In this document: one piece after another, positions 51,480-61,047 of the stretch
Layout: each line of letters starts with the position of its first letter
How positions within the stretch are numbered: position 1 is the stretch's first letter
Source: Aliivibrio_A sp016764915
Lineage (GTDB): Bacteria > Pseudomonadota > Gammaproteobacteria > Enterobacterales > Vibrionaceae
Assembly: GCA_965224595.1 (NCBI GenBank)
Contig: OZ245058.1
Span: forward strand, 992,001-1,056,000
Length of the DNA: 64,000 nt
Direction of reading: 5' to 3'
Notes under the pieces: model-generated
Database searches by the model: none
The model's input: the letters and a program-made list of their open reading frames with translations, nothing else
What the model was told of the DNA's origin: nothing
Made by a program: the position numbers and the translations under genes

Positions 51480-52193
51480 TTAGTGAAGCCCAAAACGATC
51501 TTTTAACTCTTTAAGGTAACGTCGACTTACAGGCGCAGTGTGTCCACTGCTGGTGGATATTTCGGCCAAACCATTCTCTAGCAGTTTGATTTCAGCAATC
51601 GCTGTCGGTTGAATTAAATATTGGCGATGGCAACGGATCAAAGAGGTTTTTTCCTCAAGCACTTTCAAAGTGAGTGGAGTCGTTGAAATGACCTCACCAC
51701 TTGCTACATGCACGCCGGATATATCGATAAAAGCAATCTCGATATCTTTAGGCGGAAGCAGTGTAATGCGGTTATGACCACTGCACGGAATCAACTCTAA
51801 TTGCTCGCAGGACAATGGTGAAAAGTCGTGTGTTTTTTGTTCGCGCTGCAGGCGCAGTAACGTTTTGTTTAATCGCTCACTTTCAACAGGTTTGAGGAGA
51901 TAATCAAACGCGTTATCTTCAAAGGCCTTTAATGCAAACTCATCGTAGGCGGTGACAAACACAATTTTTGGCATCGTATCAGGGTCGAGCATGCTGAGCA
52001 TTTCAAGTCCTGTTACTTGTGGCATTTGTATGTCCAGAAAGAGTACATCGGGCTTTAAGGCGTTAAGTTGCTTTAAAGCATCAATAGCATTACTACTGCT
52101 TCCCACTACCTCAACTTGACCACTCTCTTTGAGCAGTTCCATTAACTCTTCGCGGGCATAGAGTTCATCATCAATTACCATGGCTTTAATCAC
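51480..52193 (-). CDS. btsR: LytTR-family response regulator (BtsR-like)
   Basis: A 237-residue regulator (E. coli BtsR has 239). The receiver domain (residues 1-120) has the acidic pair DD at 8-9, phosphoacceptor Asp54 in LFLDIQMPQ and the conserved Lys in LLKPV. The C-terminal LytTR DNA-binding domain runs from about 135 to 237 (LIRCHRQYLIQPTAIAEIK). Its start overlaps the btsS stop by four bases, ATGA. The CstA-family target gene lies downstream. Confidence 0.93.
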   Translation of the reverse strand: MIKAMVIDDELYAREELMELLKESGQVEVVGSSSNAIDALKQLNALKPDVLFLDIQMPQVTGLEMLSMLDPDTMPKIVFVTAYDEFALKAFEDNAFDYLLKPVESERLNKTLLRLQREQKTHDFSPLSCEQLELIPCSGHNRITLLPPKDIEIAFIDISGVHVASGEVISTTPLTLKVLEEKTSLIRCHRQYLIQPTAIAEIKLLENGLAEISTSSGHTAPVSRRYLKELKDRFGLH

Positions 52194-53875
52194 TGTGTTA
52201 CTCCCTGTGCTGATAGTGGAATTGAGATAGTTGCGGTAGTTGATACATTTTCAGTGCACTGCATCGACAGTCCCCACATTTGGCCAAATTGATTTTTGAT
52301 GCGCTTGTCTACAATCTTTAACCCTAATCCTGAATCACTGTCAGGAGCCACATACGTTCCTGCATTATCTTCGACTTGCAAAATGACAGCGTGCTCATCA
52401 ATAAAGCCTTTTATACAGATGACGCCATTTTCTAATAGTGATGAAGTGCCATGTTTGACCGCGTTTTCAACTAAAGGTTGTAACGTAAATGTAGGGACAT
52501 GAAGAGAGAGAAGTTGCGGATCCACATCAATAATAATAGACAATCTGTCTGAGAATCTAGCAAGTTCTATCTCTAAGTAAGCTTGAACGTGTTTAAGCTC
52601 TTCATCAATAGTGACACTCTCAATGTTCTGCTTTAAATTACGACGAAAAAATTGAGAAAGGTGTTGGATTAACTCTCTCGCTTTATCGGGGTCTTTTCGA
52701 ATGACCGCATTAATTGTGTTGAGGGCATTAAAGAGAAAATGAGGATTTACCTGAGCTTGCAGTAGGCGCAACTCCGCTTGAGTAAGCAGTGTCTGTTGCT
52801 CTATGTACCTGCCAGTTAAAATTTGGTTGGAGAGTAATTTAGCTAAGCCTTCGCCTAGACTAATATTAACCGAGGAGAATAGCTTCTGTTTCTGCTCATA
52901 TAATTTGATGGTGCCCAATACCTCATTTTCACCACCTACGAGAGGGATCACCAGTGCGGAGCCAAGCTTGCATTTTGGATGTAAAGAACATTGATAGGGC
53001 ATTTCATAACCATCAGCATAGATAATTTTCTGCTCTTCAATCGCTTGTTTGGTATAACCTGAAGAAATTGGGGTACCTGGTATGTGGTGATCATCGCCAA
53101 TCCCAGTAAATGCCATGATCTTCTCTCTATCGGTAATTGAAACCGCGCCGACCCCGGTCTCTTCGTAAATAATTCGGGCGACCTGCTGAGCGGTGTGCGG
53201 ATTGAAACCACTGCTCATAATGCCAACTGAGCGCTGAGCTATTTTTAATGCTTTACTTGAAAATGCGGCGGAGTACTTCTCATAGATGGTCTTTCTATCT
53301 TGGATGATACTCATAAATAGTGCAGCCCCGACAGAGTTAGCAATGACCATCGGCAAAGCAATAGCACTCACTAGATGCATCGCTTGATCAAATGGTTTTG
53401 CGACCAATAGTATGATCAGCATCTGTATGATTTCAGCGACTAATGTCACCACTAAAACAATACTTGGTCTGAAAATCTGGTCGACTTGGCCACGTCGGAC
53501 GTAGTAACTGTGAACAACACCGCCGATTAACCCTTCTGCTGTGGTTGAAATGGCGCAAGCAACATCGGTAAATCCCCCCATCGAATAGCGGTGAATACCG
53601 CCAGTAAGGCCGACAGCGAATCCAACAATTGGTCCACCAAGCAAACCACCCATCACAGCACCAATAGCGCGGGTATTGGCAATGGCATCTTCGATGGTGA
53701 GTCCAAAATAGGTGCCTAAAATACAAAACAGAGAGAAAAGCACATAACAGGCGATACGCTGTGATAATTGACCGGACACCGTTGTTATTGGCATAAATAG
53801 CGGTGTTTTACTCAAAAGGTAAGCAATAACTAAATAGACACTTAGCTGTTGGAGCAAAGAAAAAATCAGTTCCAT
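52190..53875 (-). CDS. btsS: LytS-family sensor histidine kinase (BtsS-like, pyruvate sensor)
   Basis: A 561-residue kinase, exactly the length of E. coli BtsS. Residues 1-190 form the 5TM-LYT sensor domain (GAVMGGLLGGPIVGFAVGLTGGI), followed by a GAF-like domain (residues about 220-345). The His_kinase motif NPHFLFNALNTIN places the phosphoacceptor His near residue 377, and the ATPase N-box is LVENAVKHG. In E. coli BtsS binds extracellular pyruvate. It is the first gene of the btsSR pair, 185 bp from ybiT on the other strand. Confidence 0.93.
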   Translation of the reverse strand: MELIFSLLQQLSVYLVIAYLLSKTPLFMPITTVSGQLSQRIACYVLFSLFCILGTYFGLTIEDAIANTRAIGAVMGGLLGGPIVGFAVGLTGGIHRYSMGGFTDVACAISTTAEGLIGGVVHSYYVRRGQVDQIFRPSIVLVVTLVAEIIQMLIILLVAKPFDQAMHLVSAIALPMVIANSVGAALFMSIIQDRKTIYEKYSAAFSSKALKIAQRSVGIMSSGFNPHTAQQVARIIYEETGVGAVSITDREKIMAFTGIGDDHHIPGTPISSGYTKQAIEEQKIIYADGYEMPYQCSLHPKCKLGSALVIPLVGGENEVLGTIKLYEQKQKLFSSVNISLGEGLAKLLSNQILTGRYIEQQTLLTQAELRLLQAQVNPHFLFNALNTINAVIRKDPDKARELIQHLSQFFRRNLKQNIESVTIDEELKHVQAYLEIELARFSDRLSIIIDVDPQLLSLHVPTFTLQPLVENAVKHGTSSLLENGVICIKGFIDEHAVILQVEDNAGTYVAPDSDSGLGLKIVDKRIKNQFGQMWGLSMQCTENVSTTATISIPLSAQGVTQ

Positions 53876-54060
53876 AGACTCGCCGTTAAGAAAAAGAGTG
53901 ATGACAGGGATATTTTATTGGCTAACAAACAATAAGCAATCTATAAATGTAGTAGGGGAAAAATTGTTGTTTTTTCCCTCTTATACTTGCTCCAATGGAT
54001 TTCAATCTGTACCCTTGCGCCTAACTTTATATTCTTCATCACACTATTAGGATTTGAATC

Positions 54061-55656
54061 TTGATTTCAACAGCTAACATTACTATGCAGTTTGGCGATA
54101 AGCCTCTGTTCGAAAATATCTCTATTAAATTTGGCAACGGTAACCGTTACGGTCTCATCGGTGCAAATGGCTGTGGTAAATCCACGTTCATGAAGATTCT
54201 TGGTGGAGAGTTAGAACAGTCTGGTGGTGTAGTATTAACCGATCCTAATGAACGTGTTGCTAAACTGGGACAGGATCAGTTTGCATATGAAGAGTACAGT
54301 GTAATTGACACGGTTATCATGGGTCACAAAGAGTTGTGGACCATCAAAGAAGAGCGAGACCGTATCTATTCACTTCCTGAAATGTCAGATGCAGATGGAA
54401 TGCGTGTTGGTGATTTAGAAACTGAATTTGCTGAAATGGACGGTTACTCAGCTGAAGCTCGTGCTGGTGAGTTACTGTTAGGTCTAGGTATCTCTGAAGA
54501 TCAACACTTTGGATTAATGAGTGAAGTTGCTCCAGGCCTTAAAGTTCGAGTGTTGTTGGCTCAGGTGTTGTTTGCTGATCCTGATATCATGTTACTCGAT
54601 GAACCAACCAACAACTTGGACATGCACACCATTAGCTGGTTAGAAGAGGTGCTTCTCGCGCGTAATTGCACCATGATTATTATTTCTCATGACCGTCATT
54701 TCTTAAACAGTGTTTGTAGTCATATGGCGGATCTTGATTACGGTGAATTGCGTTTATTCCCAGGTAACTATGACGAATACATGACAGCAGCAGAGCAGAC
54801 TCGTGATCAGCTTTATGCCGACAACGCTAAGAAAAAGGCACAAATTGCCGATCTTCAGACGTTTGTAAGTCGTTTCTCCGCCAATGCATCAAAAGCGAAA
54901 CAAGCGACATCTCGTCAAAAGCGACTGGATAAAATTCAGTTAACGGAAGTAAAAGCATCAAGCCGTCAAAGTCCATTTATTCGTTTTGACCAAGAAAAAC
55001 CACTGTTTAGAAATGCGTTAGAAGTGGAATCACTGGTACAAGGCTATGGCGAAAACATCTTAATTAACGGTGTTAACTTAATGGTGGAAGTAGGTGAACG
55101 TATTGCCATCATCGGTGAGAACGGTATCGGTAAATCGACACTGTTGAATACTCTTGCAAGTGCAATGTCCCCAATCTCAGGTATGGTTAAGTGGTCAGAA
55201 AACCACAATATTGGTGTTTATGCTCAGGATCATGGTCATGACTTTGCTGAAGACCTTAATCTTCTTGAGTGGATGGGACAGTGGAAGCAAGAGGGAGACG
55301 ACGAGCAAGTAGTTCGCGGTATTCTTGGTCGTATGTTGTTCTCACAAAATGACATCAAAAAATCGGTAAAAGTGATTTCTGGTGGAGAACAAGGGCGTAT
55401 GTTATTTGGTAAACTCATTATGCAAAAGGCAAACATTTTGTTAATGGATGAGCCAACTAACCACATGGATATGGAATCTATTGAATCATTGAACTTGGCT
55501 CTTGAGAACTATAAAGGCACGTTGATGTTTGTTTCTCATGATCGCCAATTTGTCTCTTCAATTGCCACTCGTATTATAGAAATGACCAAAGATGGTTTGG
55601 AAGATTTTCATGGTACGTATGATGAGTACTTACGTAAGCAAGGTTTGAACGGTTAA
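54061..55656 (+). CDS. ybiT: ABC-F family ribosome-associated ATPase YbiT
   Basis: A 531-residue soluble protein with two ABC cassettes and no membrane domain. Walker A motifs are GANGCGKST and GENGIGKST, Walker B LLDEPTNNLDM and LMDEPTNHMDM. The first signature is degenerate (SEVAPGLKVRVL) and the second is ISGGEQGR, both as in YbiT. The linker LQTFVSRFSANASKAKQATSRQK is the basic P-site-tRNA interaction motif of ABC-F proteins. The start is TTG 54061, with AGGA ten bases upstream. A terminator follows. Confidence 0.95.
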   Translation: MISTANITMQFGDKPLFENISIKFGNGNRYGLIGANGCGKSTFMKILGGELEQSGGVVLTDPNERVAKLGQDQFAYEEYSVIDTVIMGHKELWTIKEERDRIYSLPEMSDADGMRVGDLETEFAEMDGYSAEARAGELLLGLGISEDQHFGLMSEVAPGLKVRVLLAQVLFADPDIMLLDEPTNNLDMHTISWLEEVLLARNCTMIIISHDRHFLNSVCSHMADLDYGELRLFPGNYDEYMTAAEQTRDQLYADNAKKKAQIADLQTFVSRFSANASKAKQATSRQKRLDKIQLTEVKASSRQSPFIRFDQEKPLFRNALEVESLVQGYGENILINGVNLMVEVGERIAIIGENGIGKSTLLNTLASAMSPISGMVKWSENHNIGVYAQDHGHDFAEDLNLLEWMGQWKQEGDDEQVVRGILGRMLFSQNDIKKSVKVISGGEQGRMLFGKLIMQKANILLMDEPTNHMDMESIESLNLALENYKGTLMFVSHDRQFVSSIATRIIEMTKDGLEDFHGTYDEYLRKQGLNG

Positions 55657-55684
55657 TCGTACGCAGCGTGAAACTTTTGTTAAT

Positions 55685-55708
55685 AAGCCGACTTACGTCG
55701 GCTTTTTT
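55685..55708 (+). terminator. Terminator after ybiT
   Basis: AAGCCGAC (55685-55692), loop TTAC, GTCGGCTT (55697-55704), then further T. A perfect 8-bp stem. Confidence 0.9.
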
Positions 55709-55861
55709 ATTGAAAATTGATCTTGAAACGTGATTTGATTAAAAGTTCGATCAATGGGTTGTTTTCTCCCAATTCATCCTTTAGAATGCGCGCCATCTAA
55801 GATTATTGTATTTTTTTAATTGTTAAAAAATAATTGATAAAACAACAGAGGCGTCCCTGTA

Positions 55862-56458
55862 ATGTCAACAAAGAAATGTAATCCAGCACCTTTAGGCCTA
55901 ATGGCTTTCGGTATGACTACCGTACTACTGAACCTGCACAATGCTGGTTTTTTCCCGATGGCATCAGTGATTCTTGCTATGGGACTGTTTTTTGGTGGCA
56001 TGGCACAGGTCGTTGCTGGCATTATGGAATTTAAAAACGGTAATACATTTGGTACTACTGCTTTTACCTCTTACGGCTTCTTCTGGCTAACATTGGTTGG
56101 ACTTATCGTTATGCCTGAAATGGGTCTTGCAGAAGCAACATCAGCAAGCTTCATGGGTTGGTATTTATTGCTTTGGGGTGTGTTTACATTCTTCCTTTTC
56201 ATCGGTTCTTTAAACTACCCACGAGCAAAGCAAGTTATCTTTGGTTCTCTAACCATTCTATTTGGTTTATTAGCAATTAAAGACTTTACTGGTAGTGTTC
56301 TTATTGGTCACATCGCAGGCTGGGTTGGCATCTTCTGTGGTTTAAGTGCAATGTACTTCTCAATGGCTCAAGTGCTAAACGAAGAGTACGGACGTGTTGT
56401 TATGCCTGTTGGGCCTACTGCATTTGAAGGCAAAACATCTAAAGCGGTAACGGCTTAG
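55862..56458 (+). CDS. satP: Acetate/succinate uptake transporter (GPR1/FUN34/SatP family)
   Basis: A 198-residue, six-helix inner-membrane channel-like transporter for acetate. The signature NPAPLGLMAFGMTTVLLNLH opens the membrane domain at residues 6-25, followed by FFGGMAQVVAGIMEFKNGNTFG and FTSYGFFWLTLVG. E. coli SatP has 188 residues. ATG 55862 has AGAGGCG upstream. Monocistronic with its own terminator. Confidence 0.94.
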   Translation: MSTKKCNPAPLGLMAFGMTTVLLNLHNAGFFPMASVILAMGLFFGGMAQVVAGIMEFKNGNTFGTTAFTSYGFFWLTLVGLIVMPEMGLAEATSASFMGWYLLLWGVFTFFLFIGSLNYPRAKQVIFGSLTILFGLLAIKDFTGSVLIGHIAGWVGIFCGLSAMYFSMAQVLNEEYGRVVMPVGPTAFEGKTSKAVTA

Positions 56459-56479
56459 TGTAGACTGCTAGTTAAATAG

Positions 56480-56515
56480 AAAAAACCCAAATCAGTTACT
56501 GATTTGGGTTTTTTT
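56480..56515. terminator. Terminator after satP
   Basis: AAAAAACCCAAATCAG (56480-56495) and CTGATTTGGGTTTTTT (56499-56514) form a perfect 16-bp stem with a 3-nt loop. It lies between satP and the end of the minus-strand ynj-type genes, so it may act in both directions. Confidence 0.93.
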
Positions 56516-56554
56516 ATGTCATGCACAATGTGAGTCAAAAACGCTGATAATTGC

Positions 56555-56722
56555 TCACTCAGATTTATAATTGATTATAACTTCGTGGCTTTTTAAGTGA
56601 CGTTGTTGAACCTGTATTTGATTCTCTAAACCGAGTTGAGTACGAGCTTCATCTTCAGATAAGCCTAGATGACAGCGAAGCATATCAATGGCCATTTGGT
56701 GGTTATCTTTTTCAATATTCAT
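56555..56722 (-). CDS. Small protein of unknown function downstream of ynjF
   Basis: A 55-residue soluble helical protein (MNIEKDNHQMAIDMLRCHLG, then LSEDEARTQLGLENQIQ). The ATG at 56722 has AAGGA with ideal five-base spacing, which supports it as a real gene; the frame extends further upstream without such a site. It follows ynjF by 76 bp and may be the last cistron of that operon. No family recognised. Confidence 0.6.
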   Translation of the reverse strand: MNIEKDNHQMAIDMLRCHLGLSEDEARTQLGLENQIQVQQRHLKSHEVIINYKSE

Positions 56723-56798
56723 TATGTTCCTTTCCGCTGTAATCCTAATCCGTGAACACAATAAACAAAACTATTAAGTTCGACAATACTACTAAGGT

Positions 56799-57413
56799 CT
56801 AGTATGGGCTTTTTAATGTATGATACCCAGCCCAAATTCGTGTCGTGGTGGTTATCCAACAGAGCAGACCAAATAAGTAGGCAAGTAGTGAAAAATGATG
56901 TGGAAACAGACAGATAAAGATAAAGCATCCGATTGTTTCTGTGCCTTCAGTTAGACCGCCAATGTAATAGAGTGATTTATTTTTATAAATGGGATTTTCA
57001 ATATTTCTTTTTCCGGCCATGACAGCAAAGGCGAGAAAACTTGATCCAGTGCCAATGAATGAGAAGATTAAAAATGCACCAGCGACCGCATTGATTTCAG
57101 GGTTGGCGATGACGAACCCAAATGGCACCAAAGAGTAGAACAGAAAATCAAGAGTGATGTCTAAGAAACCACCGCTGTCAGTGATGCCTTGAATCCTTGC
57201 TACCGCGCCATCAATGCCATCGAATATACGATTAGCAATAATAAGCACAAGGGCTAACTCATACTCCTGTTGAACAAGTGCTGGAAACGCGAGTAGACCG
57301 ATAACAAAACCAAAAAGAGTCACGTAATCAGCTTTGATACCAGCCGCATCAAACACCTTGGCAATTTGATGCAGTGGCGCTTTAATGATTTTTATACTGA
57401 ACCTATCAAGCAT
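56799..57413 (-). CDS. ynjF: CDP-alcohol phosphatidyltransferase family protein (YnjF-like)
   Basis: A 204-residue membrane enzyme with several hydrophobic helices. The CDP-alcohol motif DG-x2-AR-x8-G-x3-D-x3-D is complete: DGIDGAVARIQGITDSGGFL followed by DITLD. This family joins an alcohol to a CDP-diacylglycerol or related donor. ATG 57413 has GGAGA six bases upstream and overlaps the end of ynjD by eight bases, so it is translationally coupled to the transporter genes. The alcohol acceptor is unknown. Confidence 0.88.
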   Translation of the reverse strand: MLDRFSIKIIKAPLHQIAKVFDAAGIKADYVTLFGFVIGLLAFPALVQQEYELALVLIIANRIFDGIDGAVARIQGITDSGGFLDITLDFLFYSLVPFGFVIANPEINAVAGAFLIFSFIGTGSSFLAFAVMAGKRNIENPIYKNKSLYYIGGLTEGTETIGCFIFICLFPHHFSLLAYLFGLLCWITTTTRIWAGYHTLKSPY

Positions 57414-58065
57414 GTTGGTTCTCCAATGCCATATCCCATGGCCAGTGAAGGCAGCTATGCATGTCAGGCACATCAGAAATATCATGGGTAACCATCAATG
57501 CGGGAAGACCTCGCTGTTTTATTTGAGAAAATACCCAATGTTTGAAATCAAGACGTAATGAGGCATCTAACTTACTGAAGGGCTCATCTAATAAAATCGC
57601 GTTGGGCTCTGCTAATAACATGCGTAACAGGCTTATACGAGCACGTTGACCGCCAGATATTGATAAAGGCGCATGATAAGCTAACTTATCGAGTTGATGC
57701 TCTGAGAGAGCCTCTATCGCTTGATCCTTGCGGTTACTCTTCTTTACGCTATTAGGTAAAGCAATGGCTAAGTTTTCCCACACGTTAAGGTGCGGGAACA
57801 GCATATCATCTTGAAATAAAATACCGACCTTACGCTCTTCAATGGGTAAATTATCAAGCAGTATGTTGTGCAAATAGCAGTTTCCATGAAAGGAGAACTC
57901 ACTGTTAAGATGGCCCGCAATTGTACTTAATAGTGTCGATTTTCCGCAACCACTAGGACCCATCAAAGTGAGTACTTCTCCAGGGTTCACTGAGAATGAA
58001 ATAGGGGCGAAAAGTGGGACTCCTTGCCGATTAATTACGGATAAATTATTTACAGATAACGTCAT
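57406..58065 (-). CDS. ynjD: ABC transporter ATP-binding protein (YnjD-like)
   Basis: A 219-residue importer ATPase (E. coli YnjD has 217). Walker A is MGPSGCGKST, the Q-loop is ILFQDDMLFPH, the signature ISGGQRARISLLR and Walker B AILLDEPFSKLD. The start overlaps the ynjC stop by 20 bp and the 3' end overlaps ynjF by eight. It energises the YnjC permease. Confidence 0.92.
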   Translation of the reverse strand: MTLSVNNLSVINRQGVPLFAPISFSVNPGEVLTLMGPSGCGKSTLLSTIAGHLNSEFSFHGNCYLHNILLDNLPIEERKVGILFQDDMLFPHLNVWENLAIALPNSVKKSNRKDQAIEALSEHQLDKLAYHAPLSISGGQRARISLLRMLLAEPNAILLDEPFSKLDASLRLDFKHWVFSQIKQRGLPALMVTHDISDVPDMHSCLHWPWDMALENQHA

Positions 58066-59755
58066 TGTTTCCTTTATTTCTTAATGAGGTACGACTCTCA
58101 AGGGGCCCCGTTACTCTACCCATAACAATAGCGGCAATGTAAAAAAGAACGGGGACACTAAATTGTAGCAGTGCATATATCGCGCTGACTCTTCTATCTT
58201 GTCCACTGGATAATGCAATGGCTTCTGTGGTCAGTGTCGGCACTCTACCTGCACCTAACATTAGGGTAGGTAGATATTGCGCTAAACTGACACTAATACC
58301 TACCACCCAAGCAATTAAAATGGCAGGAAGAAGAATGGGGCCTTTAATTTTCCACCAAACTTGAAATGAATTAAGTCCAAGACTGCGAGCTGTGCTGTTC
58401 AATCGATGGTCATAACTTCGCCAAGGGCCATCAAGTGCTAGATAAACGTAAGGGAAGGCAAAAAAAAGGTGCGCCCATACAACCCAGATAAAATAAAAAT
58501 CATTGCTACTGATAATAGTCACGATTTGAATGCCGAAAAGAATGGATATTTGAGGGGCAAGCATTGGAATAGAGATCAGAAAACGAGGTACATTCCAGCG
58601 ACGTTTCGCACGGTTGCTGTGTTCGTGAATCAATAAAGCGCACACTAGGGCTGTGGTGCTGCTAATTATCGCCACCGTAATACTATTTCCTATTAAATCG
58701 ATGAGATATGTCCATTCTTGTGCCCAGAATTGGCTCGACCACTTTGATGGGTATACGTCTGGAAATTGCCACCGCAGGGCCATTGACCAGATAAATAATA
58801 TTGGGATCGTTAATAACGAAATGATATAGGTCAGTAGCAATGCGGTTTTTCCAGCCAGTGGAATGGAGTGACGGCCACTGATTTGCCACGCCCGACAACC
58901 CTGTGTTACTAACCATTCAATCAAACGAATAAATAGCAGTAGAGCAATACAGATGAAAAAGAGCAACATAGCACCAGAGGTTGCCTTACCTAATGTGAGT
59001 AGGTCAGCATCGTTCCACCACTGCCAAATAAGAACAGAAAGTGTCGGTGGGATGTTCGGACCTATAACTAAAGCGACATCCACCACCGATGCGCTGTAAG
59101 CAATAACAGCAAGCAGCGGGAAACGTATTTTTGGTAACCATTGAACAAAAATGATCTTTTGCCACACTTGAGCGTTACTGTAACCTAAGCTTTGAGCGGT
59201 AATTAAGGTTTTTCGAATATTGAGCTGTTTAAGAATGGGCAGGCTCATGAACAACAAAAAAGGGATCTCTTTAATGGTTAACCCAATAATAAGACCAATG
59301 CCGTAATTATCATTAATGAAGCTCCAGTTGGAGATGGAAAAATCGTTGTTGATTTGAGCCAGCACTCGAGCAAGAAAACCTGATGGAGTAAACAAAAAAG
59401 CAAATCCAATGGCAAAGGCCACATGAGGTAAAGCTAATAATGGAGCAATAAGGCTCTCAAGTTTACTCCACCACCGAGTTCCCCAACACGACTGCAAAAT
59501 AGAGAAGCTGAATAAAGCGGCTAAAAAAGTGCTGCTTATTGAGACAAAAACAGTTAGCCAAATTGACCTAACTAACCCTGGCCATTGGGATAAGTCACTA
59601 AAACCTGAAAGAGAAACATGAGTCTGATTGATGGCGGGTATATAACCAAAGGCCGACACTATCAATCCTCCTAAACCTGGAAGTAAAGGGAGAAAACAGA
59701 TAAGCACAGCGGCTAAAACAAGTAGGGTGAATAGGGCAGAACGAATCTGCCTCAT
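58046..59755 (-). CDS. ynjC: ABC transporter permease with two fused BPD_transp domains (YnjC-like)
   Basis: A 569-residue permease with about twelve helices in two copies of the inner-membrane permease domain. Each has an EAA-type loop (LITAQSLGYSNAQVWQKIIF in the first half and STARSLGLNSFQVWWKIKGP in the second) that contacts the ATPase. Fusion of two permeases occurs in the Fe/thiamine/phosphonate-type importers. ATG 59755 is annotated; TTG at 59770, just after the ynjB stop, is an alternative and neither has a strong ribosome-binding site. Confidence 0.9.
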   Translation of the reverse strand: MRQIRSALFTLLVLAAVLICFLPLLPGLGGLIVSAFGYIPAINQTHVSLSGFSDLSQWPGLVRSIWLTVFVSISSTFLAALFSFSILQSCWGTRWWSKLESLIAPLLALPHVAFAIGFAFLFTPSGFLARVLAQINNDFSISNWSFINDNYGIGLIIGLTIKEIPFLLFMSLPILKQLNIRKTLITAQSLGYSNAQVWQKIIFVQWLPKIRFPLLAVIAYSASVVDVALVIGPNIPPTLSVLIWQWWNDADLLTLGKATSGAMLLFFICIALLLFIRLIEWLVTQGCRAWQISGRHSIPLAGKTALLLTYIISLLTIPILFIWSMALRWQFPDVYPSKWSSQFWAQEWTYLIDLIGNSITVAIISSTTALVCALLIHEHSNRAKRRWNVPRFLISIPMLAPQISILFGIQIVTIISSNDFYFIWVVWAHLFFAFPYVYLALDGPWRSYDHRLNSTARSLGLNSFQVWWKIKGPILLPAILIAWVVGISVSLAQYLPTLMLGAGRVPTLTTEAIALSSGQDRRVSAIYALLQFSVPVLFYIAAIVMGRVTGPLESRTSLRNKGNNDVICK

Positions 59756-59770
59756 AGATGGAGATAACAA

Positions 59771-60916
59771 TTAATGACCGTATCTTTTCTGCCACTCTTT
59801 TTCGAGAGCATCTTGCCAGCTAGGGTGTGGCTCCGAAACTGATTTATATAACACAGTATTTTTTGCCGAACCTTTCAAATATTGTGATTGAAGAATAGAA
59901 GGATCTCCCCACACGGAAAGGTCGCCTTTTTTAGACTGAGCTTCAGGGCTTAATAAAAAATTAATAGCAACTAAAGCGCCCTCTTTGGCCGTTGCATTCC
60001 AAGGGATTGATAAGAAATGAATATTCGATAGTGAACCAGACTCCATTGCATAACTTTTGGTGCTGCTCGCGAGCGTGCCATTGGCTTGAGCGGTGAAAAT
60101 TTGGTTTGGATTGAATGAGATAGCAAGATCCAGCTCACCATCATCTAGCAGCTGTATCATCTCAGCATTGGTGGTGGGGAATTGCTTTCCTTGCATCCAT
60201 GAAACAGGGTGTAACTGATTCAAATAATCCCATAGTGGTGCCGTAACCTGCTGAAACGTTGATTTATCTACGGGTAAATAAAGCGTTTCATCACCTGAGC
60301 TTAGTTCAAGCAATATTGACTTTAAGAAACTAGTACCATGAAATGATGGTGGACGAGGGTAGGTGATCTTATTAGGAAATGTCTTAGCATAATTCAGCAT
60401 TTCTCGGTGCGTCTTTGGTGGATTGTTTAACTTTTTGTGATCGTAAATAAAGACTAACTGGCCAATACCCCATGGGGCTTCCATTCCAAGGGTAGGTTCA
60501 GAGAAATCCGTTAAGACCGGCAGTGATTGATCAACATATTGCCAGTTAGGTAAGCTTTCAACAAAAGGTTGCGTTAGTAGATTATAACGCTTCATCGATT
60601 TGAAGTTTTCACCGTTAATCCAAACCATATCAATGGTGCCGCCACTATTTTTTTTGGCCGTTTTTTCTGCGGCTAGTCGTGAGATTGCCTCAGAAATATC
60701 CGTCACTTTCACATGCTTAAACGTGATGCCATACTTAGATTGCAGACGCTGTCCAGTCCAGCGCAGGAAATTGTTGATCTCTTGACTGCCTCCCCACGCA
60801 TAAAAATAAACCGTTTGTCCCTTCGCTTTTTGTTCTACTTTGTCCCAACGGGTCGTTTCCGCATTGCTAAAAGTGGATGCCATTATTAAGCACATAATAA
60901 AAATGACTCTGTTCAT
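59771..60916 (-). CDS. ynjB: ABC transporter periplasmic substrate-binding protein (YnjB-like)
   Basis: A 381-residue secreted binding protein starting MNRVIFIMCLIMASTFSNAE, a signal peptide cut near NAE. ATG 60916 has AAAGGAC five bases upstream. The mature part is a type II periplasmic binding fold (VYFYAWGGSQEINNFLRW and DMVWINGENFKSMKRYNLL). It should deliver ligand to YnjC/YnjD. The ligand of the ynj importer is not known. The downstream ynjC begins within a few bases of its stop. Confidence 0.9.
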   Translation of the reverse strand: MNRVIFIMCLIMASTFSNAETTRWDKVEQKAKGQTVYFYAWGGSQEINNFLRWTGQRLQSKYGITFKHVKVTDISEAISRLAAEKTAKKNSGGTIDMVWINGENFKSMKRYNLLTQPFVESLPNWQYVDQSLPVLTDFSEPTLGMEAPWGIGQLVFIYDHKKLNNPPKTHREMLNYAKTFPNKITYPRPPSFHGTSFLKSILLELSSGDETLYLPVDKSTFQQVTAPLWDYLNQLHPVSWMQGKQFPTTNAEMIQLLDDGELDLAISFNPNQIFTAQANGTLASSTKSYAMESGSLSNIHFLSIPWNATAKEGALVAINFLLSPEAQSKKGDLSVWGDPSILQSQYLKGSAKNTVLYKSVSEPHPSWQDALEKEWQKRYGH

Positions 60917-61047
60917 GAAATGTCCTTTTCTTTGTCCAATTATGGTGTTATTCAACCCACTCTAAAAGGTGTCGAGATAATGAGTTGTTTATAACTTGTT
61001 GTACTTTAAACGCTATTTTAGAGAAATCAACGTTATTTTGGTTTGTT